Below the pieces are notes generated by a model that saw only the letters and a program-made list of their open reading frames with translations, made no database searches and was not told the origin of the DNA. Shown piece by piece: positions 1 to 8,320 of a DNA stretch of 39,427 nucleotides. Both the position numbers and the translations under genes were made by a program. The stretch spans positions 1 to 39,427 of the forward strand of contig NZ_JALM01000060.1 in the NCBI RefSeq assembly GCF_000737195.2, read 5' to 3'. Position 1 is the first letter of the stretch. Each line of letters starts with the position of its first letter. Source of the DNA: Sciscionella sediminilitoris (GTDB lineage Bacteria; Actinomycetota; Actinomycetes; Mycobacteriales; Pseudonocardiaceae).

Positions 1-915
1 GCCAGCCGCTCGGAAACCGAGCGCCCTGCTCAGGAGACCGCAGCCGATCGCAGGGCGGCCATCGCGGGCGAGGCGTCCGCGCAGGCCGCGTCCACGGCCG
101 CCGAGCAGGACCAGGCCGAACGCGTCGAGGTTCCGCCCGATCTCACCGCGGCCGCGTTCTTCGACGTGGACAACACCATGATGATGGGCGCCTCGATCTT
201 CCACTTCGCCCGCGGGCTGGCCGCGCGCAAGTACTTCACCTCCTCCGATCTGGCCGAGTTCGCCTGGCAACAGGTCAAGTACCGGATCATCGGCAAGGAG
301 AGCTCCGGCGGGATCGCCGCCGCTCGCGAGCACACTCTGTCCTTCGTGCAGGGGCGCAGCCTGGACAAGCTGCTCGAGCTCGGTGAGGAGATCTACGACG
401 AGCTCATGGCGGACAAGATCTGGGCGGGCACCCGCGCGCTCGCCGATATGCACCTGCAGGCGGGCCAGCGGGTGTGGCTGGTCACCGCGACCCCGCAGGA
501 GCTGGCCCAGATCATCGCGCGCAGGCTCGGGCTGACCGGGGCGCTGGGCACGGTCGCCGAACACGAGGGCGGGGTGCTCACCGGACGGCTCGTCGGCGAA
601 CTGTTGCACGGTAAGGCCAAGGCGCACGCGGTACGGGCACTCGCCGCGCGGGAGGGACTGGATCTGCGCCGGTGCACCGCCTACTCCGATTCGGCCAACG
701 ATGTGCCGATGCTCTCGGTCGTGGGCACCGCGGTCGCGGTCAACCCGGACACCGGGCTGCGCGACATCGCCCGGCAGCGCGGCTGGGAGATCCGGGACTT
801 CCGCACCGGGCGCAAGGCGGCCAAGATCGGGGTGCCCTCGGTGCTCGGCGCGGGCGCGGTCGCCGGTGCCCTCGCCGCGGGCATCGCCTACCGGCGCCGG
901 GAACGCTCGGCCTGA
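1..915 (+). CDS. HAD-IB family phosphatase (SerB1-like), 5' end outside window
   Basis: The reading frame is open from base 1, so the start lies left of the window. The visible product begins with about 50 Ala/Gln/Glu-rich residues, then the HAD motif I FFDVDNT at bases 151-171. Motif II is VTATP (482-496) and motif III is the SANDVPML region near 694-717. The second catalytic Asp of DxDxT is replaced (DVDNT keeps both acids: D-x-D). The C-terminus has a hydrophobic Ala/Gly stretch ending in Arg residues, a possible membrane anchor. HAD-IB enzymes hydrolyse phosphomonoesters such as phosphoserine; the mycobacterial relative is annotated SerB1, but the true substrate is unknown. An ATG at 166 lies inside motif I and cannot be the start. 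It converges with the acyltransferase gene, with 4 bases between the stops. Confidence 0.9.
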   Translation, partial: ASRSETERPAQETAADRRAAIAGEASAQAASTAAEQDQAERVEVPPDLTAAAFFDVDNTMMMGASIFHFARGLAARKYFTSSDLAEFAWQQVKYRIIGKESSGGIAAAREHTLSFVQGRSLDKLLELGEEIYDELMADKIWAGTRALADMHLQAGQRVWLVTATPQELAQIIARRLGLTGALGTVAEHEGGVLTGRLVGELLHGKAKAHAVRALAAREGLDLRRCTAYSDSANDVPMLSVVGTAVAVNPDTGLRDIARQRGWEIRDFRTGRKAAKIGVPSVLGAGAVAGALAAGIAYRRRERSA

Positions 916-919
916 ACGC

Positions 920-1837
920 TCACCCGGTGAACGGGTTGGCGCGTCCCTCGAGCAGCTCGCGCAGGGTTCGCTGGATGGTGCCGCGCACCCGCTCGGCGAG
1001 GGCGAACCGGCAGCCGGGCCCCGCCTCGATGGGTTCGCCGAAATCGATGCGCCACTTGGTCGGCAGCGGGATCGCGCCGAGCGGGCCGAGCAGCGGGAAG
1101 GTCGGGGTGACCGGGAAATACGGCAACCCGAACAGCCTGGCCAGCGGCCACACCTCGGCCAGTTTCGGGTGCGCCTCCTCCGCGCCCACGATCGAGACCG
1201 GGATGATCGGCACCCCGACCCGGGCGGCGATGTCCACGAACCCGCATCGCTCGAAGCGGCCGACGGTGTACCGCTCGGCGAACGGTTTCCCGAGTCCCGC
1301 ACTGCCTTCGGGCCAGGTGCCGACGAGTTCACCGGCGCGCAGCAGGCGTTCCGCGTCCGGGCCGCAGGCCAGGGTCTGCCCCGCCTTGCGCGCGAGCACC
1401 CCGAGCACCGGGGTGCCGAACAGCAGCCCGGATCCGAGCCCGCGCAGCCTGCGCCCGTTCTCGTGCACCGCGACCTGGGTCATCGCCATGTCCCAGGGCA
1501 GCGTGCCGGAGTGGTTCGCGACCAGCAGCGCGCCACCGTCGGCCGGGATCCGTTCCGCGCCGGTGACCTCCACCCGGAACCAGTGCTCGTAGACCGCGCG
1601 GGCGGCGGGCAGCAGCACGGAATCGGTGAACTCGCGGTCGAAACCGAACTCGTCCACCTCGTAGTCACCGGCGAGCCGGCGATAACAGAACTCGGCGAAC
1701 CGGGTGACCGGATGCGGTTCGCCGGTGCGCGGTTCCGGTTCCGGTACCGGATCCGGATTCGCCCGTGGCGCGGGCACGCGCGGGGCGGGCGCGCTGCTGC
1801 GTTCGTGCAGCGCGACGGCGCGGGGTTTATCGCCCAT
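920..1837 (-). CDS. Lysophospholipid acyltransferase family protein (PlsC-like)
   Basis: A 305-residue product with a PlsC-type acyltransferase domain from about residue 85. It has the acceptor/catalytic block NHSGTLPWD and the acyl-chain block TWPEGSAGLGKP (the usual FPEGxxG). The first 45 residues are Pro/Arg-rich and probably disordered. The catalytic His-to-Asp spacing (HSGTLPWD) is longer than the classic HX4D, a variant I associate with the actinobacterial Rv0502-like subfamily. ATG at 1837 is preceded by GAGGGAGA. It lies 15 bases behind the SDR gene on the same strand, as in the Rv0501-Rv0502 pair, so a shared membrane- or envelope-lipid role is likely. The specific acyl acceptor cannot be read from sequence. 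Confidence 0.88.
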   Translation of the reverse strand: MGDKPRAVALHERSSAPAPRVPAPRANPDPVPEPEPRTGEPHPVTRFAEFCYRRLAGDYEVDEFGFDREFTDSVLLPAARAVYEHWFRVEVTGAERIPADGGALLVANHSGTLPWDMAMTQVAVHENGRRLRGLGSGLLFGTPVLGVLARKAGQTLACGPDAERLLRAGELVGTWPEGSAGLGKPFAERYTVGRFERCGFVDIAARVGVPIIPVSIVGAEEAHPKLAEVWPLARLFGLPYFPVTPTFPLLGPLGAIPLPTKWRIDFGEPIEAGPGCRFALAERVRGTIQRTLRELLEGRANPFTG

Positions 1838-1852
1838 GTTCTCCCTCGTGCT

Positions 1853-2893
1853 TCAGGTGCGTGCCGGTAGTGCGAGCCCGATGGCGCGCAGCGGCGCGGA
1901 GACCAGCTTGTCCGGATCGAGCAGGCGGCCGAGCCGGCGGCCGCGCACATAATCGTCGAATGCCTCGCGGGTGGTGAATTTCGGCCGGTAGCCGAATTCG
2001 GTGCGCAGTTTCGCCGTGTCCACGACCCTGCCGAAATTCAGATAGCGCAATTGTTCGGGTCCGAAGTCGACCAGTTTCGCACCGCGCACGAATCTCGAGG
2101 CCGGTCCGATCACCTGCTCGGGAACCGGGAGGGCGACCCGGCCCGCGCGCTGGATCGCCTGCGCGAGCGTGAGCACCCCGTCCCCGGCGACGTTGAACGT
2201 GCCGGGGAGATCGGTGAGCACCGCGCGCCGCAGCACCGCGAGCGCGTCCTCGGCGTGCAGCAGCTGCAGGCGCCCGTCGTAGCCGAAAACCGTCGGTACC
2301 ACGGGAAGGGCGAAATACCGGGTGAGGACCGTGTCCACCCCGGGCCCGATCAGGTTGGCGAACCGCAGCGTGGTGACATCCACCTCGGGGCGCCGCCGGG
2401 AGAAGCCGCGCAGGTATGCCTCGACCTCGGCATTGTCCTGGGCGTATCCCGAACGCGGCAGGGTCACATCCGCGGGCATCTCCTCGGAGTACACCGCATG
2501 ATTGCGCGGCCCGGAACCGTAGACCGCGGCCGTGGATTTGATCACGAGTTTGCGCACGAGCGGGGCGCGCTGGCACGCCGCGAGCAATTGCATCGTGCCG
2601 ATCACGTTCATTTCCTTGTGCAGCGGCCGCCCGCTGGGCCCCGGCGGGTGCGCGGTCAGCGAGGCGTGCACCACCGTGTCCACCTTCGCCTCGAGCAGCA
2701 CCTTCGCGATCAGCGGGGTGCGCACATCCGCGCGGAGGTATTCCGCGCCACCGAGCCGGGCGCGCAGTTGCGCGGTGGACAGCGCCGTGTCCACGCCGAT
2801 GACCCTGCCGATCTCCGGCTGGGCGGCCAGCTGCGCCGCAAGGTGGCTTCCGAGGTAACCACTCGCACCGGTGACGAGCACGGTCGACGGCAT
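1853..2893 (-). CDS. NAD-dependent epimerase/dehydratase-family SDR (GalE2/Rv0501-like)
   Basis: A 346-residue extended-type SDR. The N-terminal Rossmann motif is TGASGYLGSHLA (residues 8-19), an acidic residue follows strand 2, and the catalytic Ser region is KSTAAVYGSG. Where YxxxK is expected, the sequence reads GYAQDNAEVEAY, so the usual catalytic Lys is Asn. That change suggests a non-epimerase role or a binding-only protein. The annotation galE2 used for mycobacterial relatives should not be taken as proof of UDP-glucose epimerase activity. ATG at 2893 has an AAGAGGGG ribosome-binding site. It forms a two-gene unit with the PlsC-like gene and is separated from the upstream bS22 gene by a terminator. 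Confidence 0.88.
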   Translation of the reverse strand: MPSTVLVTGASGYLGSHLAAQLAAQPEIGRVIGVDTALSTAQLRARLGGAEYLRADVRTPLIAKVLLEAKVDTVVHASLTAHPPGPSGRPLHKEMNVIGTMQLLAACQRAPLVRKLVIKSTAAVYGSGPRNHAVYSEEMPADVTLPRSGYAQDNAEVEAYLRGFSRRRPEVDVTTLRFANLIGPGVDTVLTRYFALPVVPTVFGYDGRLQLLHAEDALAVLRRAVLTDLPGTFNVAGDGVLTLAQAIQRAGRVALPVPEQVIGPASRFVRGAKLVDFGPEQLRYLNFGRVVDTAKLRTEFGYRPKFTTREAFDDYVRGRRLGRLLDPDKLVSAPLRAIGLALPART

Positions 2894-3078
2894 GGGCGCC
2901 CCTCTTGGCGTCGCGGATCGGGGAAACTGCCCTCGATGCTACTCATTCCGAAGACCGGAATGGGCCCCGGTAACCCGGCATTAACGCAGTTCACAGCTTT
3001 TTCTACGCCACATGTAACCCACTCGGGCTAAGCACCGTCCACAATGGACATCGGAATCCGCTGCCGGAAGAAGGCACG

Positions 3079-3112
3079 AAAAAGCGGGGCCGCGAAATCT
3101 CGCGAACCCCGC
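3079..3112 (-). terminator. Rho-independent terminator after the bS22 gene
   Basis: Read on the minus strand, GCGGGG (from 3112) and an inner CGCGA pair with CGCG and CCCCGC (ending at 3084), followed directly by five T residues (3083-3079). This is a strong GC stem plus U-tract, about 20 bases after the bS22 stop. It should uncouple bS22 from the SDR gene downstream. Confidence 0.85.
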
Positions 3113-3131
3113 CACGTGCCGCGCCCGGCGG

Positions 3132-3233
3132 TTACTTGCCGAGCTTGCGCCGCTGCACCCGAGTGCGCCGCAGGAGCTTGCGGTGCTTCTTCTTGGACAT
3201 GCGCTTGCGGCGCTTCTTGATCACAGAGCCCAT
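3132..3233 (-). CDS. Small ribosomal subunit protein bS22 (AURKAIP1/COX24 domain)
   Basis: A 33-codon gene starting [18 protein letters not shown] and ending LGK; more than half of its residues are Lys or Arg. It matches the 33-residue actinobacterial protein (Rv0500B in M. tuberculosis) found in mycobacterial ribosome structures as bS22 near the decoding centre, related to mitochondrial mS38/AURKAIP1. Such short genes are often missed. ATG at 3233 lies behind GAGAGGAAGG. Its position downstream of proC and the small HTH gene matches the mycobacterial order. A terminator follows at 3112-3079. Confidence 0.93.
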
Positions 3234-3418
3234 CGGGGGACCCGCCTTCCTCTCGCGGCCTTTCACTACTGACGGGGACCCCGGGCAGGATGTGCCACAG
3301 GGTTGCTGTGCCAGTTCACAAAACTCGAATGGTCAGTCTAGTGGGACCCGCGAGGGCAGCGACCGGCGGGGTAGCGAGGGCGCGAGCTTACGCGCACCCG
3401 GTACCCCACCGGCGCCGG

Positions 3419-3649
3419 TTACCCTACGTCGAAGTACGCGCCCCGCAGATAGTCGTGCACCGCCTGCTCCGGCACCCGGAACGACTTCCCGACCCGTACG
3501 GCCGGCAACTCACCCGAATGCACGAGGCGATACACCGTCATCTTGGAGACGCGCATCATCGCGGCCACCTCGGCGACCGTAAGAAACTGTACCTGACCTG
3601 CGGAAACACCGCCGGTCTCGCCAGCATCCTTCCGTTCCTGCGACGGCAT
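3419..3649 (-). CDS. Small MerR/excisionase-type helix-turn-helix protein (Rv0500A-like, BldC-related)
   Basis: A 76-residue protein with a disordered N-terminus and one DNA-binding domain. The helix-turn-helix block is LTVAEVAAMMRVSKMTVYRL (residues 23-42), followed by the wing GELPAVRVGKSFRVPEQAV. This is the excisionase/BldC family and lacks the MerR dimerisation and effector domains. BldC proteins bind DNA as head-to-tail oligomers and control development in streptomycetes; the targets of this paralogue type are unknown. Only GGTGAGGT directly precedes the ATG, so the start may lie a few codons in. The conserved place between proC and bS22 supports a housekeeping role. Confidence 0.88.
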   Translation of the reverse strand: MPSQERKDAGETGGVSAGQVQFLTVAEVAAMMRVSKMTVYRLVHSGELPAVRVGKSFRVPEQAVHDYLRGAYFDVG

Positions 3650-3836
3650 ACCTCACCGCGCCTTTCCGACACGCGTCGCGCCGCTCGGCTTCCCCACCGG
3701 CGGTATCGACACGCACGTGCTGTCCGCCAGCCTATCGGGACTAGTGGGGCTCATGCGACAGGTGGGCGAAAATTCGATACAACGATCCCGCCTACCCACC
3801 CACCGAGTGATCGGCACCTTCCGCGGATGTGCCCGG

Positions 3837-4643
3837 TCAGGAGCCGAGTTCCACCGAACGATCCCGCGCGGCCTCGATCGCGTCGATCAGCGCCGCCCGC
3901 ACCCCGTGCCGTTCCAGTTCGCGGATCGCCATGATCGTGGTGCCGCCCGGCGAGGTCACGGCCTCGCGCATCAGCACAGGATGCTCCGCCTCCTCCGCGA
4001 GCATCTTCGCCGAACCGACCGCCGCCTGCACGATGAGCTGGGTCGCCGTCGCCCGCGGGATACCGAGCAGGATGCCCGCGTCGATCATCGCCTCGACCAG
4101 GTAGAAGAAGTAGGCGGGCCCGGAACCGGACAGCGCGGTCACCGCGTCCTGCTGTGTCTCGGGGACCCGCACCACCTCGCCGACCGAGCGCAGCATCTGC
4201 TCGACGGTGCCCAGGTGTTCCTCGGTGGCGTTCGGCCCGGCCGAGATCGCGCACATCCCGGCGCCGACCAGCATCGGCGTGTTCGGCATGACCCGGACGA
4301 CCGGGGTGCCCTCCGGAAGCCGCTCGCTGAACTTGCTGGTCGGCAGGCCGGCGCAGAGCGAGACCACCAGCCGCAGCTCGCCCGCCCCGCGCAGGTGCTC
4401 GGCCAGCTCGTCCAGCAGCGGGTCCACATCCTGGGGCTTCACCGCGACCACGAGCACCTCGGCCTCGCGAACCGCGCCGGGCACGTCCGTTGCCGTGATC
4501 CCGTACTGCTCGGTCAGCTCGTCACACCGTTTCGGGTAGCGCTCGGTGAACAGCAGTTCATCCGCGCTCCGACCGGACGAGAGCAGCCCGGAGAGCAGCG
4601 CTTCGCCGATCTTTCCCGCACCAAGTACCGCGATCTTCTCCAT
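3837..4643 (-). CDS. proC: Pyrroline-5-carboxylate reductase
   Basis: A 268-residue enzyme reducing 1-pyrroline-5-carboxylate to L-proline with NAD(P)H, the last step of proline synthesis. The N-terminal dinucleotide fold has GAGKIGEALLSGLL (residues 8-21). The middle has VVAVKPQDV and VRVMPNTP. The C-terminal helical dimer domain holds the family signature ALSGSGPAYFFYLVEAM and the substrate loop TSPGGTT. Length is normal. The thioesterase and proline dehydrogenase genes lie upstream on the same strand, so synthesis and breakdown of proline are encoded close together. Confidence 0.97.
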   Translation of the reverse strand: MEKIAVLGAGKIGEALLSGLLSSGRSADELLFTERYPKRCDELTEQYGITATDVPGAVREAEVLVVAVKPQDVDPLLDELAEHLRGAGELRLVVSLCAGLPTSKFSERLPEGTPVVRVMPNTPMLVGAGMCAISAGPNATEEHLGTVEQMLRSVGEVVRVPETQQDAVTALSGSGPAYFFYLVEAMIDAGILLGIPRATATQLIVQAAVGSAKMLAEEAEHPVLMREAVTSPGGTTIMAIRELERHGVRAALIDAIEAARDRSVELGS

Positions 4644-4699
4644 GCGCTTCAGCGTGCCATGCGGTGCCCCGGCACCTCGTCAGGGCTGTCGGCGTGCGG

Positions 4700-5491
4700 T
4701 CAGCGCTTCCGGGCGAGCAGGGCGAGCTGGCGCGCCTGGCAGACCAGCCGGCCACGCGAATCGATCACGGTCGCGTCCGCGTCGAACCAGTTCCCGGCCA
4801 CCGTGCGGCAGTTGCCCTGCACCCGCAGCCAGCCGGGCGCGGGCTCGGCGCGCAGCAGGGCGGTGAGCTGGACGGTCGGCGACCAGCCGATGTGCCCGAG
4901 ATTGAACGGCAGCGGAGGCAGCATGTCCCCGGCGACCAGGGCGAAGAAGATGTCCGGGTGATCGTCCGGGGAGCGGAACCACGCGCGGTACTCGAGCGGA
5001 TCACCCGGTTTGCGATCGGTGAACAACGAGGCGTTGTGCCGCGCGAACCGGGTGTCCATGTACCAGCCGATCTTGCTCGGGCCTTCGAACTCGGTGTTGA
5101 ACTCGAGTGCGTCCGGTCCGGGCTCGACCGGGAACTCCGGCAGTTCGGCCCACGCGGGTTCCTCGTCCGGCAACCGGCCCGCGGTGACCGTTCCGGTGAC
5201 CCGCACCGCGTCGTGCTGTTCGAGCGCGACCCCGATCGAGGACACGGTGCTGCCCTGTTTGCGCACCTCGGTGCGCAGTTCGGCAGGACCGGCCTCGGGC
5301 GGGCGGAGGAACTCGCAGGAGACGGCGAGCGGATCCCGGTCCCCACCGGCCGCGGCGAGTGCCGCCCTGGTGAGCACGGCCATGAGGTAGCCGCCGTGCG
5401 GTTTGTCCCCGACGCTCCATTCGGCGGAGAGGTCCGCGGAGAACAGGCCCTCGGCCTCGGCGCGTACCTCGCTCGCTTTGTTCAGATCCAT
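4700..5491 (-). CDS. Acyl-CoA thioesterase-like protein (TesB/double-hotdog type)
   Basis: A 263-residue protein with two hotdog-fold halves: the first includes WSVGDKPHGGYLMAVLTRAA and FLRPP, the second runs from about residue 140 and includes HIGWSPTVQLTALLR. This is the actinobacterial thioesterase-like superfamily that cleaves acyl-CoA. The start is 4 bases behind the proline dehydrogenase stop, so the two are probably co-transcribed, although no functional link is evident. The substrate chain length is not predictable from sequence. Confidence 0.85.
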   Translation of the reverse strand: MDLNKASEVRAEAEGLFSADLSAEWSVGDKPHGGYLMAVLTRAALAAAGGDRDPLAVSCEFLRPPEAGPAELRTEVRKQGSTVSSIGVALEQHDAVRVTGTVTAGRLPDEEPAWAELPEFPVEPGPDALEFNTEFEGPSKIGWYMDTRFARHNASLFTDRKPGDPLEYRAWFRSPDDHPDIFFALVAGDMLPPLPFNLGHIGWSPTVQLTALLRAEPAPGWLRVQGNCRTVAGNWFDADATVIDSRGRLVCQARQLALLARKR

Positions 5492-5495
5492 GCCG

Positions 5496-6422
5496 TCACC
5501 GCTTCGAGAGCAGGGCTCGGCCGAAGAAGCCTACGTTCGCCGGGCGTTCCGCGAGTCTGCGCATGAGATAGCCGTACCACTGTTCGCCGTAGGGGACATA
5601 GACCCGCACGGTGTTGCCTTCGGCACGTAGTTTGCGCTGTTCGTCCGGGCGGACCCCGTAGAGCATCTGGTACTCGAACCGGTCCGGCGTCCTGCCGTGC
5701 TGCGCCACCCGCTCACCGAGGATGCCCAGCAGCGCGGGATCGTGGGTGGCGAACATCGGGTACCCCTCGCCGCCGAGCAGCGCATCGGCGCACCGGATGT
5801 AGTTGCGGGAGACCTCCTCCGCACTGGTGTAGGCCACGGTCGCGGGTTCGGCGTAGGCCCCCTTGCACAGCCGCACCCGCGCACCCTGCTCGGCGAGCTG
5901 TTCGCAGTCCTCGAGGGTGCGCTTGAGGTAGGCCTGCACGACCACGCCGGTGGACGGCCATTTCTGGCGGAGCAGCACGAGCATGTTCAGCGTGTCGTCG
6001 GTGGTGGTGCGGTCCTCCATGTCGAGGGTGACCGCGGTTCCGACGGCCTCGGCGGCCTTGCAGATCCGGGAGACGGCCTTGTACGCGTAGAGCCGGTCGA
6101 ACTTCGCACCGACCGCGGACAGTTTCACGCTGACCTCGGCGTTCGCGGCGAGCCCCGCAGCACCGAGCTGGTCGAGCAGCGTGGTGTAGGCGGTGACGGT
6201 CCGCTCCGCGCGTTCGGTGTCGACGCTGTCCTCACCGAGGTAGTCAAGGGTCACCAGGCGCCCGTCCCCGGTGATCTCCGTGGTGGCGCGGATGGCGTCC
6301 GCGGTGTTCTCCCCGGCGACGAACCGGGCGACGACATCCCGGGACACGGGTGCCGTGGCCACGGTGCGTTTGATGGTCTCGTTCCGCGCGGCGGCCAGGA
6401 TGACAGAGCGCAGCGGGTTCAT
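5496..6422 (-). CDS. Proline dehydrogenase (monofunctional, FAD)
   Basis: A 308-residue TIM-barrel proline dehydrogenase oxidising L-proline to pyrroline-5-carboxylate while reducing FAD. Visible landmarks are SVKLSAVGAKFD, TLDMEDRTTTDDTL, VVQAYLKRT, RVRLCKGAYAEPATVAY and the C-terminal signature YGEQWYGYLMRRLAERP, whose paired arginines bind the substrate carboxylate. It is the short separate form, so P5C must pass to a separate dehydrogenase; the gene at 26084 encodes one. It sits 9 bases behind phoU and 4 bases ahead of the thioesterase gene. Confidence 0.95.
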   Translation of the reverse strand: MNPLRSVILAAARNETIKRTVATAPVSRDVVARFVAGENTADAIRATTEITGDGRLVTLDYLGEDSVDTERAERTVTAYTTLLDQLGAAGLAANAEVSVKLSAVGAKFDRLYAYKAVSRICKAAEAVGTAVTLDMEDRTTTDDTLNMLVLLRQKWPSTGVVVQAYLKRTLEDCEQLAEQGARVRLCKGAYAEPATVAYTSAEEVSRNYIRCADALLGGEGYPMFATHDPALLGILGERVAQHGRTPDRFEYQMLYGVRPDEQRKLRAEGNTVRVYVPYGEQWYGYLMRRLAERPANVGFFGRALLSKR

Positions 6423-6431
6423 ACCCGCACT

Positions 6432-7094
6432 TTACTGCTCGGCGTCCGCCCCGGTCGGCATCTCCCCGGTGACCACGAACACGGTTCGCCGTGCGACCGA
6501 GACGGCGTGGTCGGCGAACCGCTCGTAGAACCGGGAAAGCAGGGTCACGTCGACCGCGGTGGCCACCCCGTGTTCCCAGTCCCGCTCCATGATCTTGGTG
6601 AACAGGTGCCGGTGCAGCTCGTCCACCTCGTCGTCGGCCTCCTCGACCTCCTTGGCGAGCCCGACGTCACTGGTGCGGATGACCTGTTCGACCCGCCGCG
6701 CCTGGGTGGCGCCGACCTCGCCCATCTTGGCGAAGTAAGGCCGGACCTCCGCGGGAACGACCTCGTCGGGGTGCCTGCGCCGGGCCGCGCCCGCGATGTG
6801 TTTGGCGAGGTCACCCATCCGCTCGAGGCTTTCCGCCGCGTACATGGCGGCGAGCACGGTGCGCAGCTCGCTGGCCACCGGGGCCTGGAGCGCGAGCAGG
6901 GCGTAGGCCTGTTCCTCGGCGTTGGTGCGCGCCTCGTCGACCTTCTGGTCGGCCCCGATCACCTGCTCGGCGAGGGCGAGGTCGGCATCCAGCAACGACT
7001 GGGTCGCCCTCTCCATCGCTTCGGCGACACTCGCGCACATTCCGGCGAGCAGATCCGCGAGCTCGCCCAATTGATCCCGATAAGCCTCACGCAT
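6432..7094 (-). CDS. phoU: Phosphate signalling/transport regulator PhoU
   Basis: A 220-residue all-helical protein made of two PhoU repeats (about residues 5-105 and 110-205). It has the acidic metal-binding motifs typical of the family, such as AAESLERMGDLAKHIA and the second-half SRFYERFADHAVSVARR. PhoU represses the Pho regulon through the PhoR/SenX3-type kinase when phosphate is plentiful. No kinase, response regulator or pst genes occur in the window. The proline dehydrogenase gene follows after 9 bases. Confidence 0.95.
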   Translation of the reverse strand: MREAYRDQLGELADLLAGMCASVAEAMERATQSLLDADLALAEQVIGADQKVDEARTNAEEQAYALLALQAPVASELRTVLAAMYAAESLERMGDLAKHIAGAARRRHPDEVVPAEVRPYFAKMGEVGATQARRVEQVIRTSDVGLAKEVEEADDEVDELHRHLFTKIMERDWEHGVATAVDVTLLSRFYERFADHAVSVARRTVFVVTGEMPTGADAEQ

Positions 7095-7165
7095 GTTCCC
7101 AGCCTACGACCAGCGAGGTGCGCGCACGCGCAAGCACACATGAATCGCGGATGAACTCGGCATGA

Positions 7166-8149
7166 TCATTGGCAACCGGGGTGATCACAGGACTCCACAT
7201 GGTTGACTACCCGAACCTGTTTACCCTGTTCAGCGCCGCCCTGCCCGCTCTGGAGGCCCCAGCCGATCCCGCAGCCGAGCAGCACGAGCGCCGAGACCGC
7301 GCCCGCGGTGACCTTGCCCGCGACCACGCTCTGCTCACTGCGCCGCTGCTTCTTCTCCCGCAAGCGGGTCATCCGGGGCCGTTCGCCGTCCTCGAGGTCT
7401 TCGGCGTACTCCGCCTCGTCCAGGTCCTCCGCGCACTCGTCGTCGAGGTACTCGTCTTCGGCGTATTCGGCCTCGTCCGATTCCCCAGCTGCCCCGGGCT
7501 CGTCCTGCTCGGCGACCTGTTCGTCCTCGAGCTCGGCCGGGTCGACCGGCTGCACTCCGACCTTGGTCGGGGTGAAGGTGAGGGCTTCTTCGAGCTCATC
7601 GGCTTCGGAGACCCAGGGCAGGAAACGCGAGCGCTTGCTGCGCTTGCGCCGTTCCTCCTCGGCGAGTTCGTCGTGCACCGCGGAGAACCGGGCGAGGGTG
7701 TTGTCCATGGCGCGCAGCCGTTTGACGTCATCGCAGATCGGCTCGAGTTCGCTGGTGAGCACGTTCTGCTCGGTCTCGGGGATCGCGCGCGGTTTGGGCA
7801 GCGGCAGGGATTTCGGGTCCGGTTTCGCACCGTGCCGCGGCCTGCTGCCCTGGGCCGCGCGCGGCTGCGGCGACCGGGACTGGGCTGTTTGGGACTGAGC
7901 CGGGTGGGCTTGAACTGCCCGGTGCTGGGACATCCGCGGTTCGGCGCGGGCGGGTTCGGGTACCGGCTCGGCCCGCACCGTGGCTTCGGCGGGCCGGTCC
8001 TGCCTCGGGATGGGGCGCCGGGGCCGGGCGGCGGTGTCCCTGGAGAGCAGTTCGGAAACGTGCAGGCCACCGGAATCCTCGAGGGAACGGCGCCGGCGAC
8101 CGGTCGGGGCGGCCTTGTCCGTGCGAGAGCGCGGCTGCTCGGGCACCAT
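7166..8149 (-). CDS. Acidic single-pass membrane protein of unknown function
   Basis: About 327 residues. The N-terminal third is Pro/Arg/Gln/Ala-rich with repeated RAxP/QAxP units and looks disordered. The middle holds a short helical part (around LTSELEPICDDVKRLRAMDN). A long Glu/Asp/Ala/Tyr stretch with repeats of the type AEYAED follows. Near the C-terminus a basic patch (REKKQRRSEQS) precedes one hydrophobic segment (AGAVSALVLLGCGIGWGL) and a short tail containing CDHPGC. The likely topology is cytoplasmic N-terminus with a small outside tail. GGAAGGAG lies 2 bases from ATG 8149 but 5 bases from GTG 8146, so GTG may be the real start. It may correspond to the Rv0497-type membrane protein near mycobacterial proC; this is a guess from position. 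Confidence 0.75.
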   Translation of the reverse strand: MVPEQPRSRTDKAAPTGRRRRSLEDSGGLHVSELLSRDTAARPRRPIPRQDRPAEATVRAEPVPEPARAEPRMSQHRAVQAHPAQSQTAQSRSPQPRAAQGSRPRHGAKPDPKSLPLPKPRAIPETEQNVLTSELEPICDDVKRLRAMDNTLARFSAVHDELAEEERRKRSKRSRFLPWVSEADELEEALTFTPTKVGVQPVDPAELEDEQVAEQDEPGAAGESDEAEYAEDEYLDDECAEDLDEAEYAEDLEDGERPRMTRLREKKQRRSEQSVVAGKVTAGAVSALVLLGCGIGWGLQSGQGGAEQGKQVRVVNHVESCDHPGCQ

Positions 8150-8320
8150 TACTCCTTCCACACAGCACACGTCACGAACCTGGTGTCGCGCGGCCCCGAC
8201 ATACGCGTTCGTACCAGAGAGGGATCACTACGGCCTTGCATCGCTGAAGTCGCGATCCTACAACGAAACGCGCGCTACGCCAGCACGACAGGCTGAATGT
8301 GTAGCACACCATCGCGGCGG

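Noticed and set aside
3136-3582. Plus-strand open frame opposite bS22 and the HTH gene
   Set aside because: Low-complexity Arg/Pro/Ser product with no start signal; the minus strand carries two recognised small genes and a terminator.
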